Shown here: positions 25,608 through 34,971 of the stretch, one piece after another
Layout: the number at the start of each line of letters is the position of its first letter
Numbering within the stretch: position 1 is the first letter of the stretch
Source: DATFVA01 sp963832355
GTDB lineage: Bacteria; Bacteroidota; Ignavibacteria; Ignavibacteriales; Ignavibacteriaceae
Direction of reading: 5' to 3'
NCBI GenBank assembly: GCA_963832355.1
Contig: CAWHTX010000008.1
Coordinates: 186,001 to 250,000, forward strand
Length of the DNA stretch: 64,000 bases
Program-made: the position numbers and the translations under genes
The notes under the pieces: model-generated
What the model saw: only the letters and a program-made list of their open reading frames with translations
Databases searched by the model: none
What the model was told of the DNA's origin: nothing

Positions 25608-27371
25608 CTATCGTACTTTTATATGCAGTTCTTTGAGCTGGTCTTCACTTACGAGAGAGGGGGAATCGTCCATCAGCGAGACGGCGCTGGCAGTTTTAGG
25701 AAATGCGATCACATCTCTGATTGAACTCTCACCGGCAAATATCATGACCATTCTGTCGAAGCCGAAGGCTATGCCGCCATGCGGGGGTGCGCCATACTTA
25801 AATGCATTCAGAAGAAAGCCGAATTTTTGCTCAGCTTCCTCTTCAGAAATACCGAGTGACCGGAACATCTTTGACTGCAGCTCCGTATTATGTATCCTTA
25901 TGCTGCCACCGGCTATTTCAGTGCCATTAAGAACAAGGTCATAAGCCCGGGCTCTGACGCGTCCAGGATCACTTTCCATATATTGAATATCGTCGACGAC
26001 GGGAGAAGTAAAGGGGTGATGCATTGCGTAAAATCTATTTGTTTCCTCATCCCATTCGAAAAGCGGAAAGTCGGTTGTCCATAATAATGCAGGCTCAGTA
26101 TCCTTCGTAATGAGTTCCAGTCTTTTAGCCATTTCCATCCTGAGGTAGCCCATTACTGTAAGACTTTTTAATTTCGGTCCTGAGATAATGAGGATCAGAT
26201 CGCCATCCTTGGCATGCATTTGAGAGATAAGATTTTTCTTTTCTTCATCAGAAAAGAATTTAGCAACGGGAGCTTCAACGCTGCCGCCTTTTACTTTAAG
26301 CCATACGAGTCCTGCCGCACCAAGTCCTTTAACATAATCTGTAAGTGTATCCAGCTGATTCCGGGAATAGTCAGCGCATCCTTCAGCAAGGAGTCCTGTT
26401 ATAATGCCGCCGGAACTAACCTGCTCTTTGAAAACTTTAAATTCACTCTGAGCAAAAACTTCGTTAAGCGTTTTAAGCTCAAGTCCGAAGCGCATATCGG
26501 GTTTATCACTTCCATACATTTCCATTGCTTCATCGAATGACAGCCTTGGAAGAGGAAGCTGCAGGTCTTTATCCCATATCTCTTTGAAGAGTACTTTCAT
26601 GAAACCTTCTACCATCTCAAATACATCTTCTCGATCCACGAAAGACATTTCGACATCTATCTGGGTGAATTCAGGCTGACGGTCTGCACGTAAATCTTCA
26701 TCTCTGAAACATTTAACTATCTGAAAATACCGGTCCAGCCCCGATACCATTAATAACTGCTTATATGTCTGGGGTGATTGAGGCAGAGCATAAAACTTTC
26801 CTTTATGAAGCCGGCTCGGTACGAGATAATCGCGGGCTCCCTCTGGAGTGCTCTTCATTAAAACAGGAGTCTCCACTTCAACAAACTTATTCTCATCAAA
26901 ATATTTCCTTGTTAACTGGGCAAGCCGGTGCCTTAATAACAGGTTCTTCTGGAGTGCAGGTCTGCGCAGGTCGAGATACCTGAATTTTAGTCTCAGGTCT
27001 TCGAACGCATCGGTATTATCTTTAATTGCAAAGGGAGGTGTTTCTGCTTCGTTGAGCACAATTACTTTATTTACAAGGACGTCTATCTTTCCGGTCTCCA
27101 GATCGGTATTAACAGCATCCTCAGGTCTCCTTCTAACTTTTCCTTCTACAGAAAGAACAAACTCACTCCGGATATCTTTTGCAAGCTCAAAAGCATCTTT
27201 GTTATCAGGCTCGAATGCTATCTGGGTGATTCCGTAACGGTCGCGCAGCCAGACAAAGATCAATCCGCCGAGGTCCCTTCTTCTATCCACCCATCCGTTT
27301 AATACGACATTTTCACCGGCATTATTTTCTCTCAGCTCACCGCAGTTATGAGTTCTTCTTTCAAATTTCAT
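25608..27371 (-). CDS. aspS: Aspartyl-tRNA synthetase
   Basis: 587 residues, the bacterial AspRS length. The N-terminal OB-fold anticodon-binding domain (GWVDRRRDLGGLIFVWLRDR) is followed by the class II catalytic core with motif 2 (FRDEDLRADRQPEFTQID), the bacterial GAD insertion (about residues 300-410) and motif 3 (GGIAFGFDRMVMIFAG). It charges tRNA-Asp with aspartate. It is divergent from the nucleoside phosphorylase gene, with about 100 bp between the starts. Confidence 0.97.
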   Translation of the reverse strand: MKFERRTHNCGELRENNAGENVVLNGWVDRRRDLGGLIFVWLRDRYGITQIAFEPDNKDAFELAKDIRSEFVLSVEGKVRRRPEDAVNTDLETGKIDVLVNKVIVLNEAETPPFAIKDNTDAFEDLRLKFRYLDLRRPALQKNLLLRHRLAQLTRKYFDENKFVEVETPVLMKSTPEGARDYLVPSRLHKGKFYALPQSPQTYKQLLMVSGLDRYFQIVKCFRDEDLRADRQPEFTQIDVEMSFVDREDVFEMVEGFMKVLFKEIWDKDLQLPLPRLSFDEAMEMYGSDKPDMRFGLELKTLNEVFAQSEFKVFKEQVSSGGIITGLLAEGCADYSRNQLDTLTDYVKGLGAAGLVWLKVKGGSVEAPVAKFFSDEEKKNLISQMHAKDGDLILIISGPKLKSLTVMGYLRMEMAKRLELITKDTEPALLWTTDFPLFEWDEETNRFYAMHHPFTSPVVDDIQYMESDPGRVRARAYDLVLNGTEIAGGSIRIHNTELQSKMFRSLGISEEEAEQKFGFLLNAFKYGAPPHGGIAFGFDRMVMIFAGESSIRDVIAFPKTASAVSLMDDSPSLVSEDQLKELHIKVR

Positions 27372-27474
27372 TTTTGTAACTTTGCTCCAACAAATAAATT
27401 TCAGGCGATAAAAATAATTAATAAAAAAAGGGCATACAAATTAAATAATAGTGCTCCTGAAGGTATAAACTACT

Positions 27475-28779
27475 ATGAATCCTGTAGAAATCATAAGAAA
27501 GAAACGCGAGGGGGAAGCTCTCTCTTCTGAAGAAATCAAAGACATAATTAACGGTTTCACCAATAACAAAATTCCCGATTACCAGTTCTCCGCCTTTCTT
27601 ATGGCGGTGTATTTCCAGGGAATGACAAAGGAAGAGACCTCTGAGCTGACCAAATCAATGCTTCACAGCGGCAAAGTAATCGATCTCTCAAAGGTAGAAG
27701 GAGTTAAAATTGACAAGCATTCTACAGGGGGTGTGGGTGATAAGACCTCTCTCATCCTGGCTCCTATTGCTGCAGCTGCAGGAGTAAAAGTACCCATGAT
27801 ATCAGGCAGGGGATTAGGTCATACCGGCGGAACACTGGATAAACTGGAGTCTATTCCCGGATTCAGGACGGATCTTAGTCTGAGTGAATACAGATCAGTA
27901 CTGAAAAAAACAGGGGCTGTGCTGATCGGGCAGACCAAAGATATCGCTCCGGCTGACAAAGTGATTTACTCATTGCGGGATGTTACCGCCACCGTAGAAT
28001 CTGTTCCGCTTATCACCGCCAGCATTATGAGTAAAAAACTGGCTGAAGGGATCGATGGTCTTATTCTGGATGTAAAAGTAGGCTCGGGTGCTTTTATGAG
28101 AACCATGAAAGATGCCGTAGAATTAACTGAATCACTTGTTAACACTGCAAAAGCTTTCAATAAAAAAGTAGTTGCTTTTATTACTGATATGAACCAGCCG
28201 CTGGGTACGCATATAGGGAACTGGCTTGAGGTTGTGGAGTGCATAAAAATTCTCAGGGGTGAAGTAAAAAATGATCTTTCTAAATTGAGCACTAAGCTGG
28301 CGGGAGCTATGATCAACCTTGCTGAAAAAGCTGAGAGCATAGAAGAAGGGACAAAAATAGCAGAATCCCTGATCTCAGACGGCAAAGCTTTGGATAAATT
28401 TAAGGAGATGGTTAAGGCACAGGGGGGAGATGTCTCATTTATTACTAATCCGGAAAAGTATCCTGAATCTAAATATAAACGGAAAGTTATTTCGCAAAAA
28501 TCCGGTTACATATCCACTATAGATACTTATGAAATCGGTATGTCTGCTATAGAGCTTGGGGCAGGCAGGAAAACCAAAGAAGATAAAATTGATCACAAAG
28601 CCGGAATAATATTTCGGGTGAAGGTTGGAGATAAAATTAAGAAAGGCGATACCATTGCAGAACTTTTTTCTGATACAGGCAGGGGTATTGAGTCAGCTAA
28701 AGAGCGATTACTACAGTCAATCTCATTCAGCAAAGAAAAACAGTCGGGCCTAAAACTGATTAAAAAAACTATTACCTGA
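27475..28779 (+). CDS. Pyrimidine-nucleoside (thymidine) phosphorylase
   Basis: 434 residues, typical of bacterial PyNP/DeoA. The family signature SGRGLGHTGGTLDKLES and the phosphate/substrate-binding KHSTGGVGDKTSL are intact, as are SIMSKKLAEG and VKVGSGAFM. It reversibly phosphorolyses thymidine and/or uridine to base plus (deoxy)ribose-1-phosphate in salvage and catabolism. Sequence alone does not decide between thymidine-specific and broad pyrimidine specificity, so no symbol is given. The gene stands alone. Confidence 0.94.
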   Translation: MNPVEIIRKKREGEALSSEEIKDIINGFTNNKIPDYQFSAFLMAVYFQGMTKEETSELTKSMLHSGKVIDLSKVEGVKIDKHSTGGVGDKTSLILAPIAAAAGVKVPMISGRGLGHTGGTLDKLESIPGFRTDLSLSEYRSVLKKTGAVLIGQTKDIAPADKVIYSLRDVTATVESVPLITASIMSKKLAEGIDGLILDVKVGSGAFMRTMKDAVELTESLVNTAKAFNKKVVAFITDMNQPLGTHIGNWLEVVECIKILRGEVKNDLSKLSTKLAGAMINLAEKAESIEEGTKIAESLISDGKALDKFKEMVKAQGGDVSFITNPEKYPESKYKRKVISQKSGYISTIDTYEIGMSAIELGAGRKTKEDKIDHKAGIIFRVKVGDKIKKGDTIAELFSDTGRGIESAKERLLQSISFSKEKQSGLKLIKKTIT

Positions 28780-28910
28780 CAATGTTGCTGAAAACATTCA
28801 CAAAAGCCTGTAATAACTTAAATAAAACTTAATTACCGTTTTATTTCAATTCTTTCATAGTACCTTTATATTTCATACTTATTTTAACAAAGAAATGAAC
28901 GAGGAGTAAA

Positions 28911-29780
28911 ATGTTATTTATAATCGCAATCCTGGCTGCAGCAGTTGCGGCAGGAGTTTATATAAGCGCAAAAAAGAGGGCCAGTAAACAGGAATCCAAC
29001 TTTGCTTTAATCGGTATGTTCGCAGCAATTTTTATAGCCCTGCTTCAGTGCTGGACGATCATACCGGCAGGACATGTAGGGGTTATCGATTTCTTCGGAA
29101 ATGTAAGCGACAAGACATTATTTCCCGGTGTCAATCTCGTTAATCCGCTTGCCAATGTAGTAAAATTTGATGCCCGGACTAATGAAATCAAAGAGACTAT
29201 GAATGTTCCGTCCAAAGAAGGTTTAGGTGTGGAACTTGAGATTAGTCTCCTCTACAGTCTGAGTTTTGAAAATGCCAATAAGATCTACAAAACTGTGGGA
29301 GAAGATTATGTAGACAAAATACTCATTCCCCAGTTCCGCTCTGTAGTTCGTGGAGTAACCGCAAGGTATGAAGCCCGCGCACTCTATACAGCAGAGAGAG
29401 AAGAACTTGCCCGTGAAATTGAGGACGAACTTTCCGGTCTTGTTGGTCCCCGCGGAATCACCCTTGAGGCCGCTCCACTTAGACAGATCATCCTTCCTTC
29501 AGGACTTACCGCTTCAATAGAAGAGAAACTTAAAGCTGAACAGGAAAGTCAAAGAATGCAGTTCATACTACAGCGGGAGACCCAGGAAGCTGAGAGGAAA
29601 CGGATAGAAGCAAAAGGTATAGCTGACTTCCAGGAGATCGTTTCTAAAGGAATAAGCGAGCAGCTTCTTAAATGGAAGGGTATTGAAGCGACTGAAAAAC
29701 TTGCCGGGTCAGAAAACAGCAAAATAGTGGTAATAGGCTCAGGAAAAGATGGACTTCCACTGATTTTGGGAGGAAATTAA
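28911..29780 (+). CDS. Prohibitin/SPFH-domain membrane protein
   Basis: 289 residues. Two hydrophobic segments (about 2-18 and 32-52) are followed by an SPFH/prohibitin domain (PAGHVGVIDFFGNVSDKTL through IILPSGLTASIEEKLKAEQE) and a charged coiled coil. Prohibitin-like proteins form ring-shaped membrane scaffolds and often modulate membrane proteases such as FtsH. The start is ATG 28911, with GAGGAG about 6 nt upstream. No partner gene is adjacent; the heme operon begins about 90 bp downstream. Confidence 0.93.
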   Translation: MLFIIAILAAAVAAGVYISAKKRASKQESNFALIGMFAAIFIALLQCWTIIPAGHVGVIDFFGNVSDKTLFPGVNLVNPLANVVKFDARTNEIKETMNVPSKEGLGVELEISLLYSLSFENANKIYKTVGEDYVDKILIPQFRSVVRGVTARYEARALYTAEREELAREIEDELSGLVGPRGITLEAAPLRQIILPSGLTASIEEKLKAEQESQRMQFILQRETQEAERKRIEAKGIADFQEIVSKGISEQLLKWKGIEATEKLAGSENSKIVVIGSGKDGLPLILGGN

Positions 29781-29872
29781 GAGATCATTATTTGACCTGG
29801 GAGTCATTTTATTCTTGTTTGATAATTATTTAATGTCTAATTTTGTACCCGTAAGTCATATATGAGATTATA

Positions 29873-30697
29873 ATGAAGGATCTAATAGATTTCTTAAATA
29901 TACTGCTGCCCGTCCTTTATATCATTACCTTTATCTTTTATTACATAGATTTTATGAAGGGCGCGAAAGTAGCTGCAACCTCCAAGAGGGTGCTGCTATT
30001 CCTTACACTAATTTTTCACCTGTTCTACCTGCTTTTCAGGACGTTATATTTTGATCATCCGCCGATAACAAATGTTTTCGAGATCTTTACGGTACTTGCA
30101 TTTGCGGTAGGCTTCTCTTATTTCATCCTGGAGCTTGTAACAGATATAAGGGGAACGGGTCTTTTTATTATAATAATCTCAATTTTATTCCAGCTTATCA
30201 GTTCATTTTTCATCCAGGACCTGGTAGAAGTTAAAGATGTACTTAAAAGCAACCTGCTGGGCATTCACGTTTTCAGTGCACTCCTCGGTTATTCGGCAAT
30301 AACGATTTCTGCCGTGTATGGATTCCTCTATTTAATTCTTTATAAAGAAATAAAACTAAATAAGTTCGGACTGATATTTAACAGGCTTCCCAATCTTGAA
30401 GTCCTTGAGGTCCTGAGCTTTTATTCGGCTGTGATAGGATTTATCCTTCTAACAGTTGCCATTGTAATAGGCATCATCTGGCTGCCGAAAGCCTTCCCGA
30501 ACTTCTCCTATGCAGATCCCAAACTTATTGGAACATCTATGGTCTGGATATTATATGGTATCGGAATAGTCAGTAAAATCTTCGGAAAGTGGCGCGGTAA
30601 GAAAGTAGTAACTCTATCTATTATTGGTTTCGTTCTTGCCATTGCTTCTACCATGCTTACTAATTTTTTAGCACAGAGTTTTCATTCTTTTTATTGA
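29873..30697 (+). CDS. HemX/CcsA-type cytochrome c assembly-like membrane protein
   Basis: 274 residues with eight predicted transmembrane helices. The arrangement and conserved histidines (HIS-containing GIHVFSALLGYSAI in the middle and SFHSFY at the C-terminus) fit the CcsA/CcmC/HemX superfamily, whose members handle heme at the membrane. Its position directly before hemA, 6 nt apart, matches HemX of Firmicutes, which lowers HemA level. It could instead belong to cytochrome c maturation. First gene of the heme operon. Confidence 0.85.
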   Translation: MKDLIDFLNILLPVLYIITFIFYYIDFMKGAKVAATSKRVLLFLTLIFHLFYLLFRTLYFDHPPITNVFEIFTVLAFAVGFSYFILELVTDIRGTGLFIIIISILFQLISSFFIQDLVEVKDVLKSNLLGIHVFSALLGYSAITISAVYGFLYLILYKEIKLNKFGLIFNRLPNLEVLEVLSFYSAVIGFILLTVAIVIGIIWLPKAFPNFSYADPKLIGTSMVWILYGIGIVSKIFGKWRGKKVVTLSIIGFVLAIASTMLTNFLAQSFHSFY

Positions 30698-30703
30698 GCC
30701 TGT

Positions 30704-31993
30704 ATGAACTTATCAGCGATATCAATAAATCACCGTTCTGCTTCGGTTGAGTTGAGAGAAGCTCTTCATCTGAGTGAAGAGGAGATTGCTGAGCTTGTAG
30801 CGAAGATTAAAGGTAATTTCCTCAGTGAGGGACTGGTTATTTCAACCTGTAACCGTACGGAGATCTATGGTTTTCCGGCTAATAAAAAGATAACCCTGCC
30901 GGAAATTCAGAAATTACTGATCGACCATAAATCTGTTCCGGATATATCGCCGGAGAACTTTCAGTCATTTCACTCTTTCTCGGCAATCGAGCATTTATTC
31001 AGAGTTGCAACAGGAATTGATTCCCTGCTTATCGGGGATAACCAGATCTTTAAGCAGGTGAAAGATTCATTCCAGCTGGCTGAAGATCTAAGTTTCACGG
31101 GAGTAATAACAAAAAGAATTTTTGATGCAGCTATAAAAACAGGGAAGCGTGCGATAAATGAAACCCTTATTAGTGAGGGCGCCGTAACTGTGAGTTATGC
31201 TGCGGTTCAGCTGATAGAAAAAATATTCTCGAACCTCAGTAAAAAGTCGGCCATGGTAATAGGCGCCGGTGAGACAGGTGAAATTGCAGCAAAGCATTTG
31301 CGCGACAGAGGAATAGGAAGACTTTCAATAACAAACAGGACGATTGAAAAAGCTGAAAAGCTTGCTTCTTCCCTAAATGCAAAGATAATCCCCTTCGATA
31401 ACTTCAAAGATTACATATACGATTATGACATAATAATAAGTGCAACAAGCGCACAGGGCCTGATCCTTAACAGGAAGGATATAGAGGCCGCGATGAAACG
31501 CAGGAATTATTCTTCACTGGTATTGATGGATATTGCAATTCCACGTGATATTGATCCCACATCAAAAGCTATTGATTATGTTTTCTATCATGATATAGAC
31601 TCGTTGAATATAATAGTCGAGCAGAATCTGTCGAAGAGAAGAGATGAAATACCAAAGGTTGAGAGGATAATTAAGGAAGAACTGGAAGCACTTATCAACT
31701 GGTATAATTCTCTTGAAGCGGGGCCGACAATAAAAGAGCTTCGGGATTATTTTGAAAATATCCGTGCTGAGGAAGTTGAGAAAAATAAGAACCGTTTTAC
31801 TGATGATGATCAGGAAAAGCTGGATATAATTACCAAAAGAATTATAAATAAAATCCTTCATCAGCCCATGGTAGAACTTAAAAAACTTACCGGCGAGGAT
31901 AATGCTCCGGATGAAATGGCCGCCAGGATAAGTATTATCAGGGAGATTTTTGGTATAGATAAAAAAGACGGTACTGATAATGAAAAAGAATAA
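30704..31993 (+). CDS. hemA: Glutamyl-tRNA reductase
   Basis: 429 residues. HemA reduces glutamyl-tRNA(Glu) to glutamate-1-semialdehyde, the committed step of C5 heme synthesis. The catalytic cysteine is Cys49 in VISTCNRTEIY. The substrate region ATGIDSLLIGDNQIFKQVK and the NADPH-binding motif IGAGETGEIAAKHL are intact, as is the C-terminal dimerisation helix. The gene begins 6 nt after hemX-like and ends 14 nt before hemC. The next enzyme, HemL, is not in the window. Confidence 0.97.
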   Translation: MNLSAISINHRSASVELREALHLSEEEIAELVAKIKGNFLSEGLVISTCNRTEIYGFPANKKITLPEIQKLLIDHKSVPDISPENFQSFHSFSAIEHLFRVATGIDSLLIGDNQIFKQVKDSFQLAEDLSFTGVITKRIFDAAIKTGKRAINETLISEGAVTVSYAAVQLIEKIFSNLSKKSAMVIGAGETGEIAAKHLRDRGIGRLSITNRTIEKAEKLASSLNAKIIPFDNFKDYIYDYDIIISATSAQGLILNRKDIEAAMKRRNYSSLVLMDIAIPRDIDPTSKAIDYVFYHDIDSLNIIVEQNLSKRRDEIPKVERIIKEELEALINWYNSLEAGPTIKELRDYFENIRAEEVEKNKNRFTDDDQEKLDIITKRIINKILHQPMVELKKLTGEDNAPDEMAARISIIREIFGIDKKDGTDNEKE

Positions 31994-32007
31994 TTTCAGG
32001 AATTAAT

Positions 32008-32949
32008 TTGAAACAAAAAATTGTAATCGGATCACGTGGAAGCGAGCTTGCTTTGTGGCAGTCGAACTTCATCAAGAAAGAACTCGAAAAAAGAAACAAA
32101 AATATTTCGGTTGAGATAAAGATTATCAAAACCAAGGGTGATAAGATCCTTGATGTCGCTCTTTCCAAAATAGGCGATAAAAGTCTGTTTACGAAGGAAC
32201 TTGAGGTGCAGCTGTTGAATAGGAAGATAGACCTTGCAGTACACAGCCTGAAGGATCTGCAGACTCAGCTGCCGGACGGACTAAAGTTATCTGCTGTATC
32301 AAAACGTCATCCGGTTGAAGATGTTCTGATAGCAAGAAAAAAAGGTACTACAATACATACAATCAGGGAAAATGGTCATGTTGCAACCGGCTCGCTCAGA
32401 AGAAGGTCGCAGCTTCTTCATAAACGACCCGATATTACGATTTATGAATTAAGAGGGAACGTTAATTCGCGTATTAAGAAATTCCTCGAATCTGACTGGG
32501 ATGCAATAATACTGGCACGTGCGGGGGTAGAGAGATTGAACCTGAAAAAATATATCTCCTCTTACATTGACAAAGAGGATATTCTGCCAGCAGTAGGACA
32601 GGGCGCCCTTGGAATCGAGATACACGAGGAAAATAAAATTGTTGATGAAATACTTCAGTCGGTCCATCATGAAGAAACGTATAAATCCGTATTGGCTGAA
32701 AGGGCATTCCTGAGAAAACTTGAGGGCGGATGCCAGGTACCGATCGGGGCATTTGCTGCGGTTAAGCCTAACGGTATCTATCTGGATGGACTTGTGGGAT
32801 CGGTCGATGGAAGTCTTACTTTCAGGAAAAAGATAAGAGGAAGCAGCAAAGAGCCTGAGAAAGTCGGGATCAGCCTGGCAAAAGATCTGATCAAAGCCGG
32901 AGCAAAGGAAATTCTTGATGAAATTTACAATAATGTGAGGGTGAAATGA
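32008..32949 (+). CDS. hemC: Hydroxymethylbilane synthase (porphobilinogen deaminase)
   Basis: 313 residues. HemC polymerises four porphobilinogens into hydroxymethylbilane. The cofactor-binding cysteine is Cys242 in LEGGCQVPIGAFA. The N-terminal GSRGSELALWQS, the AVHSLKDL motif and the paired arginines of GSLRRRSQL are present. Translation appears to start at a TTG (32008), with AGGA upstream; no ATG fits the family N-terminus. Its stop overlaps the next gene (ATGA), indicating coupled translation. Confidence 0.96.
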   Translation: MKQKIVIGSRGSELALWQSNFIKKELEKRNKNISVEIKIIKTKGDKILDVALSKIGDKSLFTKELEVQLLNRKIDLAVHSLKDLQTQLPDGLKLSAVSKRHPVEDVLIARKKGTTIHTIRENGHVATGSLRRRSQLLHKRPDITIYELRGNVNSRIKKFLESDWDAIILARAGVERLNLKKYISSYIDKEDILPAVGQGALGIEIHEENKIVDEILQSVHHEETYKSVLAERAFLRKLEGGCQVPIGAFAAVKPNGIYLDGLVGSVDGSLTFRKKIRGSSKEPEKVGISLAKDLIKAGAKEILDEIYNNVRVK

Positions 32950-33554
32950 ATTTCAATTTTACTGGAAAAATTTTAATCGGTCTTCTGGCAGTAATTGCAG
33001 GAGTTACTCTTTTCGCATGTTCATGCAGCTGCACAGATTCACAATCGAATGTTCCTGACAATGTGCTGAAGAATTCAAACAGGTTTATCGTTTCGCGGGT
33101 GGGACAGGAATTCTTTGACAATTATATAAAACCGGATTTCCGGGAAACAAAAAAAATAAACTCAAAATATTATATGGTTTATGATTTTAAAATACCTGAT
33201 AAACCCTATGTAGATAGTAAAATTAAATTTGAGGTTGATTCTACGGGAAATGTATTGAACCGGGAAAATGTAATAGGCCTTCCTGACTGCGTTGCTGATC
33301 CCGGTAATTGTGAGTTCAATATAGATGAAGAACAGGCAATACAAATCGCGAAAGACAACAACTTTAAGCAAGGAATAAAAGACTGGAAGGTTGAGTTCAA
33401 ATGGGAACCCAAATATAATCAGTACGTATGGAGTATCCTTTCAACTTATGAACAATCGCAAGGCTCAAACGGTATGCGCGGTAATGGTGAAATTTTGTTG
33501 ATTGATCCAAACTCAGGCAATGTGATTTCGACAGATAAGTGGAGAATAATGTAA
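32946..33554 (+). CDS. Lipoprotein inside the heme operon, PepSY-like C-terminal half
   Basis: 202 residues. The lipoprotein signal is clear: hydrophobic residues 9-22, then lipobox L-F-A-C25, followed by two further cysteines (CSCSC). The C-terminal half (about 115-202) has EEQAIQIAKDNNFKQG, a paired beta pattern and DPNSGNVISTDKW, resembling PepSY-type modules; this assignment is tentative. The ATG overlaps the hemC stop and the fusion gene follows 12 nt later, so it is translated within the heme operon. A role in envelope heme or redox handling is possible, but no function is established. Confidence 0.75.
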   Translation: MNFNFTGKILIGLLAVIAGVTLFACSCSCTDSQSNVPDNVLKNSNRFIVSRVGQEFFDNYIKPDFRETKKINSKYYMVYDFKIPDKPYVDSKIKFEVDSTGNVLNRENVIGLPDCVADPGNCEFNIDEEQAIQIAKDNNFKQGIKDWKVEFKWEPKYNQYVWSILSTYEQSQGSNGMRGNGEILLIDPNSGNVISTDKWRIM

Positions 33555-33566
33555 GCAGGTACGAAT

Positions 33567-34971
33567 ATGATTGTAAAAGAAAAAAGACAGAATGGGAAAA
33601 TTCTTAAGCGTGGAAAGATAATAGAAGCTGCATCGCTTCTTTTCTCGCAAAAGAATTACCATGAGGTAATGGTAGAAGATGTTGCAAAACTGGCTTCACT
33701 GGCAAAGGGAACAGTTTATAATTATTTCTCTTCCAAGGAGGAGTTATATTTTTCAATTATGCGCCAGCGGATGGAAAAACTTACTACATCGCTTAAAAAT
33801 AAAATTGCGGATGAAAAAACAAGCATTGACTCGCTGCATTCCTTCATAATACATACATATATGTTTATGATGAAATATCAGACTTTCTTTTTAATGTATC
33901 AAAAAGAATCTCTGAAGGCGGAAAATGAAATATGTTCTGAACTATGTGTTATGGAGAAAGATCTTAAGAATATGCTCAGAACGATCATAAAAAACGGAAA
34001 GAACGAAAACCTCTTCCGCGAAATAGATGAAGACTTTGCTGTTGACCTGATACTCGGAAGCATATACGGATCGGTTTCAAGAGGAATAGAAAAGAAGTAT
34101 AATGAAGAAGAAATGGTTAAAGATAGAGAGAGGGTATATGAATTTGTGGTTACCGGTCTTTTTTCGGGTTTTAATAACAGCAGTCTGCTGCCATTAAAAA
34201 ATAAAACCATTGTTATTACACGAACACTTGAACAGTCGAAGGAATCAGCCGAGATTTTTCAGAAGCTTGGTGCTGAAGTCCTTACATTTCCTACGCTGGA
34301 GATAACACCGCCTGATTCCTGGAAAGATTTTGACGCCGTGGTCAGCAGGCAGTCAAAGATTGATTTCATAATATTTACCAGCGGTCATTCAGTTAGAATG
34401 TTCGTTACATAGATGTGAAGAGCTTGCTCTCAAATTCGATTTTAACAGGATAAAAGTTGTCGCTGTGGGCAGCAAGACAGCAGGGATGTGTGAGAGAAGT
34501 AATATCCCTGTTCATATAGTCCCAAGCGAATTCAGCGGTGAAGGAGTTATCGATGAACTCGAGGAATACGATTTGAAAGGAAAGCTTATCTTCATCCCCC
34601 GTTCAGCCATTGGAAGAGAAGAACTTCCGGAGGGACTAAAGAAGAGAGGAGCAAAGATAAAAACCGCATCTGTCTATAACATCGGTCTACCCTCAGATGA
34701 CACAATCTTCGAATGCCGGAAAAAACTGAGGAACAGTAAGCCGGACTTATTTGTGTTTACCAGTCCTTCCACGTTTCAGAATTTTCTTGAAATTCAATCG
34801 ATATTTGATCCGCTTGACTATTTCAGGAATCTTACTGTTGCTGTGATTGGGCCTACAACGAAGGCTGCGGTGGAGAAGAAAAAAGTTAAGGTTGATATAA
34901 TCCCGTCAGAATATACTATAGACGGTCTCGTTAATTCCATTGTTGAATATTATCAAACGGAGAAGAATTGA
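33567..34971 (+). CDS. hemD: TetR-family regulator fused to uroporphyrinogen-III synthase (HemD), frameshifted in the HemD part
   Basis: Residues 1-205 form a TetR regulator: helix-turn-helix VEDVAKLASLAKGTVYNYFS (about 41-60) and a helical ligand domain ending VVTGLFSGFN. After a linker of about ten residues, HemD begins in the same frame (LKNKTIVITRTLEQSKESAE) and reaches FTSGHSVRMFV, where a TAG at 34410 interrupts. The remainder (HRCEELALKFDFNRIKVVAV to the stop at 34971) is in the next frame. Dropping one base near 34407 restores 467 residues. No plausible start codon lies at the HemD boundary, supporting a true fusion. HemD cyclises hydroxymethylbilane to uroporphyrinogen III. The stop overlaps the hemE TTG. 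Confidence 0.83.
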
